Of a stretch of 64,000 nt of DNA, positions 47,141 to 58,737 are shown piece after piece. The position numbers were made by a program, and so were the translations under genes. The DNA is from Carettochelys insculpta (lineage: Eukaryota > Chordata > Testudines > Carettochelyidae). The stretch spans positions 201,111,501 to 201,175,500 of the forward strand of contig NC_134139.1 in the NCBI RefSeq assembly GCF_033958435.1. The letters run 5' to 3'. Within the stretch, counting starts at the first letter, position 1; each line of letters starts with the position of its first letter. The notes below the pieces were generated by a model. The model had not been told where the DNA came from. It did not search any database and was given only the letters and a program-made list of their open reading frames with translations.

Positions 47141-48645
47141 GCAAGCAGAAGACAGACATGAGGGGCAGTAGTTCTGGTCATGTTGTCAGTTAACAGGTGG
47201 AGTAAAGCTGCACCTAGCTACAGTTTGTGGCAGGAGATTAGAAGACTGGGAATACCTGTATGGACTATAGTTTGATCAGAGGCATTTGCTTTATTCGTCT
47301 ACATTGGCTTAAATCCCTCTCGTGAGGTTTCTGCCTCATAGCCAGGGTGATTAAATGTTCCAAATGTAGGGGGGATATGCCAGTAGTAGGCACTGATAGA
47401 AGGCACTACTCCACTTGTGTTCAAAACTCCACATTAACTGCTGATAATGGGCTACATCCTCCATGACTGTACAGATATTGTCACCTCTGGCCTTCCACTT
47501 GACTGAGATTCCCTCTTTAAACCCTCCTCTGGAATTCCCAACTCAGGCATCTGACAAAGCTCCGTGAAAGTTTATGCTCCAAAATATCTGTTAGTCAGTA
47601 AGGTGCCACTGGACTTCTTGTAGTTTTGAAGACACAGACTTACTCGACTACCTCACTGATACTCCACTCTTGAAAATCAAGTGCCCTAGTTTCCCACACA
47701 TTGGGAAAATAACAAAATTAAGATGGTTCGCTTGTGATTCTTAAGACATGTATGACCGTGAGTTCAATGTAGGATATTACAATTTCTTGAGGGACCAAAA
47801 CATAAAATAATGTAATCAATTAGAAGTCTTATCAGTCTTTCTACTTAAGCGACCTTTTTTCTTCCTTGTTCTATGAAATGCTTGGCAGGTGACTTTAATA
47901 ACAACATCTAACGATAGAAACGTCACTACAGCTTCTTCCTCATTTCTAATCAAGCCTTTTTGCCTTCAGAATTACAGAAGTGCCTGTGGCAGTCAAACAA
48001 ATGATAGGGAGGACACAATCAGAAATTTAGATGATTAATTTAATTACCAAGACTGTTGATTTAATTAGTCATCACACACCAAATTAGTCATCACACACCA
48101 AACCCAAATAGCAAATGAAGATAATGATACTTGTTTGCATTTGTTGAAGTAAGTGTTGACTGAAACAGATCAGAAAATTGTCATCAAGAGGATATAGTAC
48201 TGTTTCCTATTAGGAGAAGAAAGAGAGGTATGCTAACATCTCTTTCTCCCGGTGCAGATGTGAGATGCATCTTCTTGTCATTTAGAGCCCGGAATTCATG
48301 TGTTCAGACCTAATATAAGGGTGCATCATAACCTAGAATGCATGGAATCAGGAAATAAAAAGATAAAGGCTGTGGTTATACTAGAGAGCTTACAGTAGCT
48401 GCTGTAATCCAGTGGGGCAGCGCTCTTCCATTGGCTTCATAACTCTGGCCCCCATGAGTTGTGGTTGATGGGAAAAGCTGTTCATATTTGTCCAAAGGCT
48501 GATGTAACTTAGATGGGGAGCTCTGTTTATTCATACTCCTGAGTGACATAGATTACATAAATAATTATTGTAGATATAGCCTAAGGTATCAGAATCAGGG
48601 AGGGTAAAAAGCTGATGAATTGGATTTTAACATACAGTAAACTCT
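47141..48645 (+). other. Intergenic sequence with a decayed PLE terminal repeat
   Basis: Bases 47555-47665 are a worn PLE terminal repeat (tctgacaaag...gtgaaagtttatgctcc...taaggtgccac), + orientation. A 19-base direct repeat around 'attagtcatcacacacca' lies at 48066-48100. No gene is recognised in the rest. Confidence 0.45.
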
Positions 48646-48649
48646 TTAA

Positions 48650-49265
48650 CAGCAATGAAGGTTCCTGTGGCACCTTACAGACTAACAGAAAAGTTTTGAG
48701 CATGAGCTTTCGTGAGTACTGACTCACTCCTTCAGATGCTGGTCTTGGAAATCTGCAGGGCCAGGTATAAATAAGCCAGAGCAAGGGTGGGGATAACAAG
48801 GTTAGCTCAGTCAGCAAGGGTGATATGGAGCTGATATGGAGGTGTGAGCACCAAGGGAGGGGAAGCTGCTTTTGTATTTAGCCAGCCATTCACAATCTTT
48901 GTTTAAGCCTGAGCTGAGGGCGTCGAATTTGCAAATGAATTGTAGCTCAGAAATTTCTCTTTGGAGTCTGGTCCTGAATTTTTTTTCCTGTAGGATAGCT
49001 ACTTTTAAGTCTGCTACTATGTGGCCTGGGAGATTGAAGTGCTCTCCTATGGGTTTTTGTATATTGCCATTTCTGGTATCTGATTTGTGTGCATTTATTC
49101 TTTTACGTAGAACTTGTCCATTTTGTCTGATGTATATAGCAGAGGGGCATTGCTAGCACATGATGGCATAAATTACATTGGTAGATGTGCAGCTGAATGA
49201 ACCCATGATGGTGTGGCTGATCTGGTTAGGTCCTGTAATGGTGTTGTGGTATAGATATGTAATCT
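48650..49265 (-). mobile_element. Penelope-like element, 3' part with terminal repeat
   Basis: The minus strand encodes a degraded GIY-YIG domain (49170-48900, matching 38077-37790 at the translated level). It is followed by a terminal repeat at 48655-48830 close to the solo one at 54015-54226. The hammerhead core here is altered (CTGAAGG in place of CTGATGA), while stem II and GAAA are kept. Confidence 0.7.
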
Positions 49266-49946
49266 GTAAACCCTAGCTAGAATGAATCCCCCCAAGAATA
49301 TGCAGGTGTCAAATTTCCTTAAAAAAATTCTAAAATTTTCCTGGCTACAGTTTAAAGACAATTACACATTTTCTGAGAAAGTGAGACAAAGCTTGAGATG
49401 AATTTACCACGTGGGAGTGGCAAAAGCATTCATGTTTGATGCAATAGTATTTTATATATCTCATTCAGACTGTTAATATTAAAGATGATTTTTATTTGAG
49501 GGAAAGAAAAAATGTGATTTTTCTCCAGTCGTAAGTTTGATAAATGAAATTGGGCAAGTTGCCTAAATACAAACCAAATATTTATCAAAAAAGATTAATT
49601 CAAATACATAAACACAAGCATACTCCTAGCAATTTTTTCCCAGTTACAATTGTGTTCTGGATCTCCTACCTGAACTAGAGCCCTGTTTCAAAATCAATGG
49701 CAGGCAGGTTTTATGGAATTTGTTTTGTACCAGCCACTAGATATTTGCCAGATATAAATATTCAGATTGTAATTTTTCCAAGACAGGGATTTGTCATTTA
49801 TAGTTCCCTGAATTTCCCCAGGAATGTTTATCATGCTTCATGGACAATAAATATTGAAAATAAGGGACTGCAGCAACCTTCATAAATGTCACTTGCATCA
49901 CAATAAGATTTTGACAGGTAAGTCATTATTCCACTCCACACCACAT
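49266..49946 (+). other. 5' flank of defensin copy D
   Basis: From about 49500 it is diverged from, but collinear with, 2640-3105 and 39560-40016. There is no transposon at the TATA box. No exon is seen. Confidence 0.5.
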
Positions 49947-49954
49947 TATAAATA
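49947..49954 (+). promoter_or_regulatory. TATA box of defensin copy D
   Basis: TATAAATA in the context CACATTATAAATA. This is the unoccupied form of the site that carries transposons in copies A and C. Confidence 0.6.
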
Positions 49955-50088
49955 CAGAGACTCTCAGTTTCCTGTCTATCTTGACTTCTCGCCTTTGCAG
50001 TGATATTGAGTTCCCAGACACACAAAGATCCTTTACCTCCTTTTTTCTGTCCTTTTCTTGCTGGTGCAATATACTTCAGAAGGTAAGA

Positions 50089-50740
50089 TAAGAACATAAG
50101 CATATAAAAATGAACATTACTGGGTCAGACCAAAGGTCCATCTGGCCCAGATTCCCATCTGTCCATAATGGCCAGTGCCAGGTGCCCCTGGGGGTGGGGG
50201 GGACAGAAGACAATGATCAAGCAACTTGTCTCCTGCCATCCATCTCCAGCCTCTGACAAAGGCCATGTCTACACGTGCCCCAAACTTCGAAATGGCCACG
50301 CAAATGGCCATTTCGAAGTTTACTAATAAAGCGCTGAAATGCATATTCAGCGCTTCATTAGCATGCAGGAGGCAGCGGCGCTTCGAAATTGATGCGGATT
50401 GCTGCCGCGCGGCGCGTCCAGACGGGACTCCTTTTCGAAAGGACCTCCCCTACTTCGAAGTCCCCTTATTCCCATCAGCTGACTTCGAAGTAGGCGGGGT
50501 CCTTTCGAAAAGGAGCCCCGTCTGGAAGTGCCGTGCGGCGGCAATCCGCGTAAATTTCGAAGCGCCGCTGCCGCCCGCATGCTAATGAAGTGCTGAATAT
50601 GCATTTCAGCGCTTCATTAGTAAACTTCGAAATGGCCATTTGCGTGGCCATTTCGAGGTTTGGGGCACGTGTAGACACGGCCAAACAGAGGCCAGGGACT
50701 CCATTCCTACCCCATGGCTAATAGACTTTTATAGACCTAA
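50089..50740 (-). mobile_element. CR1 3' fragment in copy D intron 1, split by a MITE
   Basis: Tail 'ataagaacataagc' then the CR1 3' untranslated phrases 'gggtcagaccaaaggtccat' and 'agacaatgatcaagcaa'. It resumes after the MITE with 'aaacagaggccagggac' and ends near 50740. Confidence 0.75.
50261..50682. mobile_element. Palindromic Harbinger-type MITE (422 bp)
   Basis: Same fold-back family as 3109-3543, with ends GGCCATGTCTACACGTG and CACGTGTAGACACGGCC. It is flanked by AAA at 50258-50260 and 50683-50685. The uninterrupted CR1 reads GACAAACAGAGG, confirming a 3-base duplication. Confidence 0.85.
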
Positions 50741-52410
50741 CATGGAGAGTGAATATAGAATAATGCTTGTGAACAAATACTAACATGACCTAAAATGCTG
50801 TGTCCTTTTAATATCACAAATTGATCTTTTTCTAAAGACCTCTAATGTTTACATTGTTAGCAGTGAAACAGTCTTGGAATCAGGGCGGTGCTTTTGATGT
50901 GCCTATGAAATCCATTCAAAGTTGCTTGAACTTTGATGTGTGAAAATATTCCTGTTTGACAGAGTGGAGTCCTTCAGGGCCAGACATTTTTCAACATTTT
51001 TTCGTCATTCAACTGGCCCTAGCAGAGACCATGAAATCATAAGTGATTAAGTTTGCCTTTGAATGTGCACAGAATTACAAACATTTAAGTATTATTAAAT
51101 ACCAAATAAAATGGTGTATAGAAAGGAAGATAAATATCTTGACCTGGCTGAGTCCCCTGGAGTGGGAAAAGCCCCTCATCCTGCAGTCACAACACTTCTT
51201 TATCCAGATATTTGAATCGCAATCAAAATTCTTATTCTTTGTACAGGTGCAGGCTGTCTTAACGTTTTGCGACGTAGACGACTGGGGGGAAGATGCTACC
51301 GTAACTGGTGTCCTTTTGGCACTAACTACATTCGCACCTGTGGCAAATGCTGTGTCTGCTGTAGATTGGTAAGTTCAGGATTCCACCAGGGAGACAGTTC
51401 AGTGTGAAGAGAAATATTTGTTTCTGTGCTTTTATATCTCATCTTTTGTTTAATTCCGTGGGCAGATCTCACACCAAACACTGCTTCTGTGTTGGTGAAT
51501 TGCTCCTTCTGTATATTACAATAACCTTATTGACTTTTCTTTCATGGAGCTGCCCTTCCCAGGCTGCCTATGGGCACCTCCTAGCTTGGGGAGTCATTAT
51601 TTTTCTGTGCAATTGATATTGTCATGCTGAGGCCTTGCAACATCTTCAGCGTCAGCCATAGAACAGGAAGGTGTCAATGAGCCAATTAGGTTGGCATTAT
51701 ATTACTCACCAACTGGGGAAATTTTCACAGCACCTATTTGTCCACAGACAATCTTAGAGTCACACGCCACTATTCCTGTTCAAGAAAGAAATGCTTTATA
51801 CTAGACATTTCCTAAATGGCTGTTCTCCCCTAGGCTTCCCTACCTGGCACTTCAAAAATTTTTGGAACCTCAGTGTGGCCCTTGGGTTCAAAAGTTTGCC
51901 CTCCCCTGCTCTTGGTGTTGTCAAATTGACTGTTTAATAATCTAAGCCTGTATCTTTCCAAGTAAAGAAGTTAGGCTGAGTGCTCTGTCATACACTTGGT
52001 TCGCTTTCTTACCCTTTTTAAAGACAGGTACTGTCTTTGCCCTTCCCCAGTTCCCCCTGTCCCCGCTCGTCCTCCATGTGCTCTTCCACAGACACAACCA
52101 CTTTAGTTAAAGCTCAGTGACACAGGGTTTCATGGGAGCAATGAATCCCCTGCTTTGGAGATAGATAGTAATAGCTGCACTCACTCTTCACTGGTGGGGA
52201 AATTGCTGCTCTGCCTTTGATTTGTAATGCAATGTCATATTATTTTTCTTTTAGTGGATGTGGTCTTTATTGGGGTGACAACAGCTGATTGTCAGTGCAA
52301 CATCTCTGAGAATCTGGAAGACAATGCCTGGCCTCTCAAATCCTTGCTGAATTTCCACAAGGGAGCCACTGTATTCTCCAGAATATCTTCTTACTCTTCT
52401 TTTCAATAAA

Positions 52411-53626
52411 GACACTGTTGGTGATGGTGTATTGTAAAAGTGTGTCTGAGTGGTTTCGTGGGCACACAGGGCTGGATATATGTATTTCTTTTCCATACAA
52501 ACCCCTTTCTCTTTTCTACAGTATGTTTTCATAGAGAGCAAAGGGACTGAGGGCCGTTCTTTCAAGTGTTTGAAATGCAGAGTTCCTAAAAGGCCGTTAA
52601 GAGAAACTCATCCCTGTCATATGTCCCAGGGACGTGGTGTGGCTATTCCATGGCTGTCATGGTAAATATGTGCATGTGATGGGGGAGAGGGTTGTGTCTC
52701 TGTCCTTCTCCACCATCTGCCCCATCAGTCCTTCCAGCTTTAGCTCCACAGAACTCCCATTCATTTGGAGTGTAGCAGCTATTTGCCTGGCAGAAGTTGC
52801 TCCCTGCTGTCTCCTATTTCATGCTCCTGGGCTCATATATCACAGGGAGATGTGCACATGTACCATAGCCCACAATTCGTCCTGGACTGGACCCCTCTTT
52901 CCCACTGTTGCTCTCCAGCTGGGACTCTGGCCTCTATTTCTGCCGGCCTTCCCCAGCCACATGCTCTGTATCCTCCCCTTCCCCAAAGAGAATTCTGCTG
53001 CCACATGGCCAAGCCCAGAGGGTTATTCTTACTCAAATTACCTGCTTTCTGGATATCAAATGTTTATGTGGAGATCAACCCCTTCCCTCATCCCACATCT
53101 CAGTTGTCAGGAAGAGGCAGAGAGAGAATGAGAGACCAAGAGAAGCAGGGTCCTGCGCAGCTGAGGACACACAGAGGATGTCAGGAGAAGGACTTGGCAC
53201 CCTGCAGAATGTGTGACCTTCCGTAGATCTCGGCATGACCACAGGATGAGAGACTTTAGTGCTGACACCCCTCCAACCACCCTAAATCCTCAACTACTTA
53301 TCCTGTGCCCCACCCATCCACCTTCTCTCCCCTGTAGCTGGACTCCATCCCCCAGACATTTCTGTTCCCCTTCCCTCCAGTTTCCACTTCTCCACCTCCT
53401 CATCTTAGCCCCACTCTGCTGTGGTGACCTAAATCCCTATTCCCAGCTTCTCTTCTACCCACAATCACTCACTCTGTGAGCATTCCAACCTGGAGCTTAT
53501 TGTCTGTTTGAAAACACTTGCAGTGCTTTCTGAATTGTCTGCTGAGCACAGTGCCCATTTCTCCATCAGTATACTAGGAAAAAGGATTGACAGAGGAAAG
53601 TTCATGCTTAGATTTCTGTGCAGCAC
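52411..53626 (+). other. 3' flank of copy D
   Basis: Diverged from but collinear with 10738-11445 and later duplicon blocks (53100-53570 resembles 45900-46330). No gene is supported. Confidence 0.45.
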
Positions 53627-54014
53627 TGTTGGAACAAAGTCTGGACACCACGTATGAAGCAAGCAGGAGGGTTTATTACACACAGTGCTGGTGGGGTGAC
53701 ACTTTGCCCAATCACGACTTAGTGGAATGAAGGGTGGCCCAGAGCCTTGTATTCCCCATCGCTGTCAGTGTCCATTTGTTTCCCCATGTAGGAGATTTGG
53801 AGGCTGGTTAAATTGATTGGGGTTACTGTTCCCCTTATTGGACCACAGCAGGTTCAAGTGTATACTTCCTTCTAAATGGAGGGCCAATACAATGCCATGA
53901 CTCCTCTCTAATATTCTCTTTGGGTCCCATAACTTCTGGCACTTGGCACAAGTGAATGACTGGGCATTCAGCTGTCAGAGAAATGGCGATGTTACTCTGC
54001 TACCCTGTTTATGT

Positions 54015-54226
54015 GTCAAGTATCGGAGGGGTAGCCGTGTTAGTCTGGATCTGTAACAGCAATGAAGGGTCCTGTGGCACCTTGTAGACTAACAGAAAAG
54101 TTTTGAGCATGAGCTTTCGTGAGCACAGACTCACTTCATCAGATGCTGGTCTTGGAAATCTGCAGGGCCAGGTATAAATAAGCCAGAGCAAGGGTGGGGA
54201 TAACAAGGTTAGCTCAGTCAGCAAGG
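54015..54226 (-). mobile_element. Solitary Penelope terminal repeat (212 bp)
   Basis: Flanked by an 8-base duplication GTTTATGT at 54007-54014 and 54227-54234. It contains the complete terminal repeat, from 'ccttgctgactgagctaacc' to the end with 'ggctacccctcc' on the minus strand, and no coding sequence. It is therefore an independent short insertion, not a remnant of a longer PLE. Confidence 0.8.
54105..54146 (-). ncRNA. Hammerhead ribozyme motif in the Penelope repeat
   Basis: On the minus strand, CTGATGA (54142-54136) is followed by a five-pair stem II (GTGAG/CTCAC), GAAA (54118-54115), a minimal stem III GC-TCAT-GC, and TC at the expected cleavage position. PLE terminal repeats are known to carry hammerhead ribozymes with very short stem III. 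Stem I pairing is weak by eye, so activity is uncertain. Confidence 0.6.
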
Positions 54227-55412
54227 GTTTATGTTAATGTGGGCATCAGTATATGACTTTATGTGGATCCTTTCTTAATCTGCTGGCCCATGTTCCAGCC
54301 CTGAGTTGGCTCATAGCTCTGGCCAGACCTTGTAAGGGTTAGTACTCGTGCTCTTCAGTGGCTAAGAGTTTTGTTAGTATAACAATTAAAATGAAGCAAC
54401 CCCATGGGTAGGTTTTAGTGACTCAGTTCCAGTCTTCTCTTTCACATGGCACACTTTCTGCTCCATCCATCAGGTGTAGCAGGATTCTCAACAAGATCAA
54501 CTTCATGGTCATCTTTAAATCCTTCTTGTGTAGCTGGGGAGATTGGAGAGACTGTGTTAGTGGTTGCATTTTCTGGTTTAAATATTTTTAATTGATTTTA
54601 GTGCTTCCAAAGCATCCCCATTCTCCCCCTCCCCCCAAGTTTGCACAATTGTTTGGCTGTTTGTGGCTAACAAGACGGGAAATGTTTGAAATGCTAGTTT
54701 TTCTAGGTTGCTGTTATCATCTAGCTGATTTTGATTTTTCTTTTATTAGTAGTAGTAGCGCAGGCATCCTTCGATCCCGAGGGATCATGGGTTTGCTCCC
54801 CAGTTTGACTGATTCGAGCAGCGTCTTCTGTGGCTGTGCAATCCAATCCGAGAGTGGCAGTCCTTTCCGCACTGTGAGCAGCAGTAGGCAGATGTCGCTC
54901 TGGTATCATGGGCACGGATCTTCCTGAGGGCTCTCCTGTCTTCTGCTTCCTTCACCAAGGTAGTTTCATACATAACAGCCACGTCTACATGTGCCGGCTA
55001 CTTCGAAGTAGCGGCTCCAACTTCGAAATAGCGCCCGTCACAGCTACACGTGGCGGGATCTATTTTGAAGTTGACATCGACGTAAGGCGGCGAGATGTTG
55101 AAGTCGCTATCCCCATCAGGAAATAGGAATAGCGCCCTTCTTAGACGTTCAACGTCGAAGTAGGGAACGTGTAGTCATTGCGCATCCCGCAACATCGAAA
55201 TAGCGGGGTCTGCCATGGCGGCCATCAGCTGAGGGGTTGAGAGACGCTCCTCCCAGCCCCTGAGCTCGATGGTCGCCGCGTGCAGCGGCCCCTTAAAGCT
55301 CCCCGCCCCCTGCCTTCCTGTGCAGGAAGCTGAGAGAGCGTGCAGGCGGCAGCCCAGCCACGCGGACAGCCTGCACGCACCTCTGCAGCCACAACAGCCT
55401 CCCAGCGCTGTG

Positions 55413-56973
55413 ATGTCCGCCCCCCAGCCCCCTAAGCGCCCCCAGGGCACCCCCCCCAAGGGGAGCCAGGGCTCCCAGACCAGCAGCCAGGCTAGGAAGC
55501 AGCAGCGGGGCCCCTCCTGGACGGAGGCCGAGCTTTGGGACCTGCTGGGGCTCTGGAGTGAGGAGGAGGTGCTCTAGGTAATGGGGAGCAAGAGGTGGAA
55601 CACGGATGCGTTCGCTCGGCTGGCCGAGGGCCTGGCCACCCGGGGTCACCCTGCCCGCACTCTGGATCATGTATGCAGTAAAGTGAAGGAGCTGCGGCAG
55701 GGTTACCCCCAGGTCCAGGATGCGGCCGGCTGATCTGGGGCCGCCCCTGTCACTTGCCCCTTTTACAGGGAGCTCAGGGACATCCTGGGCCCCCAGCACA
55801 CCTCCTCCCCTCTGGCCACTCTTGATACCTCGGCTAAGGAGCCCCAGCAGGCCCTGGAGGCGGAGTCCGCCCCAGAGGTAAGCACCGCACCCCAGGGGAC
55901 CCCCAGGAGCCACCCCTGGGGCACCGGAGGAGGAGGAGGAGGGGGAGTCCTCCTCCAGCGACGTGGGGCTCCGCATCCACATCCCGTCCCAGAGCTCCAG
56001 CAGGGTGTCCGCCCACCGGGTGTCCCCCAGCCATGGGAGTGGACCATCAGGTATGTACCCCCTGGTGCACACCCCCAGGGTTGAGGGCCGGGGGTAATAG
56101 ATAGGACCAGGGCCCTCCACATGCCCAGATGACCATGGCCCCAAGGACAGCAGTGGCATTTCCCTCACAGGAGTATATCAGCCCCTGCCCTCCTAGCAGT
56201 ACAGTACCATGCCCCATCCCTGGGGATGGGGGGAGTGGAACCTAGGGTCCCCCGGGGGGACGGGGAGGGACACCCATCATCATCATCAGCAGCATCTCCC
56301 GGTGACGGGGATGGGGAACCTGCAGCAGAGGGGTGGGGGGACAAGGGCCACGGCTCGGGCCCCACACTAACGGCTGTCTCCACTCTTCTTCCCCCGTCGT
56401 GTTCCACAGCTGCACCATCGGAAGGACCAGAGAGCGCCAGCGAGGTGTCAGTGGCCCTGGAGAGCCCACCAGGGCCATCACTCCAGGCCAGCCCCTCGGC
56501 GGAGCACCAACCGGACCCAGGGCGGGGACGACGGCGGAGCCAGCACCACCACCGGACAGCGATGGACACCCAGCTGCTGGAGATCCACCGTCAGCAGCTG
56601 GAGGTCGCCAAGCAGCATCTGCGGGTGGAGGAGCAGTGCCTCCAGCTTCAGGAGCGGGCGCTGGCCTGGCGCCAGGAGGCATGGGGGGGCCTTTATGCGC
56701 ACTTTTGAGTGCATAGTGGACCATCTGGCCCCCCATGCCATGCCGGCCACCGCTCTGCCTGCTCCACCTGCTGCTCCACCCGCTGCTCCACCCACTGCTC
56801 CAACTGCCGTCGCACCGCCGTCCGCCACTGAGGGCCCATCCACTGAGGGGGACCTAGGGCCAGCTGACACCCGCCGGCCTTATCTCCTGGTCCGCCCGGC
56901 CCCCAGCCAACCCCGGTGTGGGCTGCAGCCGAGGTGCGGCTCGCGGCCGCCCACCCCCAGCGCTGGACATTAG
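55413..56973 (+). pseudogene. Harbinger Myb/SANT-like gene, copy 2
   Basis: The ATG at 55413 is in frame with the SANT-like WTEAELWDLL segment. The frame then stops at 55575 (CAG to TAG) and again near 55730 (CGA to TGA). The exon 1 donor (CATCAG/GTATGT, 56050) and acceptor (CCACAG/CT, 56409) are canonical and define the intron missing its AG in copy 1. A further frame change lies near 56690. Confidence 0.75.
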
Positions 56974-57357
56974 GGGGTGTGGGGCCCAGGACGTGGCCCC
57001 CCCTCCTCCTTTGTATATATCCCTGTCACCTATGTTTTGTAAATAGTTTGTATTAGACCCCTGTTCTGTTATGTTATGATGATACCTGCCCCCCCATGTA
57101 AATAGTTCTCCCCTTCCGTGTCTTCCCCTTTTTTTTCCTTTCATCTTATAATACGTATTTATATAATATTTATTTTGGCTGTACATAGTTATAATATAAG
57201 AAGAAAAGTTCAAGATATATATTCTGGTTTCACAACAAACATGTCTGTTTTATTTACAAGAAAAGTGGGGGGGTGCTCTTGGGTGCTCTGTGGTGTGGGC
57301 GTAGGGGCAGGGAGTGTTGTGGAGGATGGTGGGGTGCAGTGGGGGGCCTGCCAGCAT

Positions 57358-58737
57358 TCACCTCGCGGCCTCGTTGAACTGGGCCTGCAGGGCCTCCCGG
57401 ACCCGGGTCCCTTCGGGGTCCACCTGGCGACTGGGGGCAGCAGGTGGCTGCACATCGGCCCTGCCAGCCTCCACAGCCCAGCCCTGAAAGAAGGCCTCCC
57501 CCTTGCTCTCCACCAGGTTGTGGAGTGCGCTCCATGCGCCCACAATCTGGGGGATGTTGATGGGGCCCTCATCAAGGTGGGTGAGGAGACACCTCCAGTG
57601 CCCCTTGAGGTGGCCAAATGTGCACTCCACCACCTGGCACGCGTGGTTCAGGCACATGTTGAAGCGCTTCTGGATGACTGACAGATGGCCCGTGTAAGGG
57701 TGCATGAGCCAGGGCTGGAGGGGGTATGCCGCATCTGCGATGATGCAGAGGGGCATGGTGGTGTCCCCGACAGGGATCTCCCACTGGGGGATGTAGGTCC
57801 CTGCCTCCAGCCAGCGGCACAGGCCCGAGTTCCGGAATACCCGGGCATCGTGGTTGCTGCCAGGCCAGCCCACAGAAATGTCCAGGAAGCGGCCCTCGCT
57901 GTCCACCAAGGCCTGGAGGACCACAGAATGGTAGCCCTTCCTGTTTAAGTAGCGTCCTCCACTGTGCACTGGGGTGCGGATGGGGATGTGGGTCCCATCC
58001 AGAGCCCCGAAGCAACTGGGAAAGCCCAGGGCGGCAAAGCCCGTGATGGCAGCATCCGGGTCCCCAAGCCTCACGAGCCTGTGGAGGTGGAGGGCATTGA
58101 TGGTGCGGACAACCTGCAGGGGAAGCACATGGGAGAGCACCAGTGAGGGGTGTGCAGGGTGTGTGTAGCCCTCCCCTGTCAGGGCCCCCCCTCCTCCCCT
58201 CCCCTCCCCTGCCAGGGCTGCCTCCCCCTCCTCCCAAGGAGCCTCTTACCTCCATGAGGACAGCCCCAACAGTGGCCTTGCTGATGCCAAACTGCTGGCC
58301 CATGGATCAGTAGCTGTCTGGAGTGGCCAGTTTCCAGACAGCGATGCCGACCTGTTTCTCCACAGTGAGGGCACGCCACATGAAGGTGTCCTGGTGCCTC
58401 AGTGCGGGGGTGAGCCACTGGCATTGCTCCAGAAATGTCTGCTGGCTCATGAGAAAGTTCTGGAGCCAGCGGTCATCATCCCACTCTCCGAGCACCAGCC
58501 ACTCCCACCAGTCGGTGCCGGTGGGGTAGCTCCACAGACGGCGACATATGAGGCGCGCGGGGGGCGGGGTGCTGCAGGGTTGGGGGTTGCATCCTCCTCC
58601 CCTGTGGGCAGCTCCTCCTCTGTGGCAAGGATGTGCTCAGCTGCCTCCTGAATGGCATGGAGCAGGGCGAGCACTGCTCCTAGATGGGCGGCTGGGTGGA
58701 CCTCTGGCTGCTGCTGCTGCTGCTGCTGGGGGTCCAT
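57358..58737 (-). pseudogene. Harbinger DDE transposase, copy 2
   Basis: Exon 1 starts MDPQQQ at 58737 but is frameshifted near 58540 and stopped at about 58308 (SY-stop-SMGQQFG). Exon 2, from about 58112 to 57358, is fully open and keeps D in GALDGTHIPI, D in GSNHDARVF and E in VVECTFGHLK, although surrounding residues have drifted. Confidence 0.75.

Larger units (their letters stand above)
50025..52278 (+). pseudogene. Beta-defensin-like gene, copy D, start codon lost
   Basis: Exon 1 coding remnant 50025-50082 reads KILYLLFSVLFLLV... in frame, but a 9-base deletion removed the ATG. The next upstream in-frame codon block contains a TGA (50008), and no ATG exists in the exon. Exon 2 is 51247-51368 and exon 3 is 52255-52278, with good splice sites and AATAAA at 52405. 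Exon 2 encodes eight cysteines: C-x12-C-x4-C-x9-C-x2-CC-x-CC. The last pair gives the canonical C-x5-CC end, with an extra CC inserted. There are about nine basic residues and no acidic ones. It may be a recent pseudogene, or may start from an unseen upstream exon or a non-AUG codon; coding constraint in exon 2 looks preserved. Intron 1 holds a CR1 tail with a nested MITE. Confidence 0.65.
53627..54560 (-). repeat. Possible LTR fragment, minus strand
   Basis: Homology to the duplicon stops at 53626, and a TG...-type end (TGTTGGAACAAAGTC) begins. On the minus strand AATAAACC lies about 50 bases before it, as in an LTR R/U5 end. The other boundary was not found. It is interrupted by the solo PLE repeat at 54015-54226. 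Confidence 0.3.

Noticed and set aside
55293..56168. A 291-codon minus-strand open frame in Harbinger copy 2
   Set aside because: It is a GC-rich antisense shadow of the Myb/SANT-like gene, which is recognisable on the other strand.
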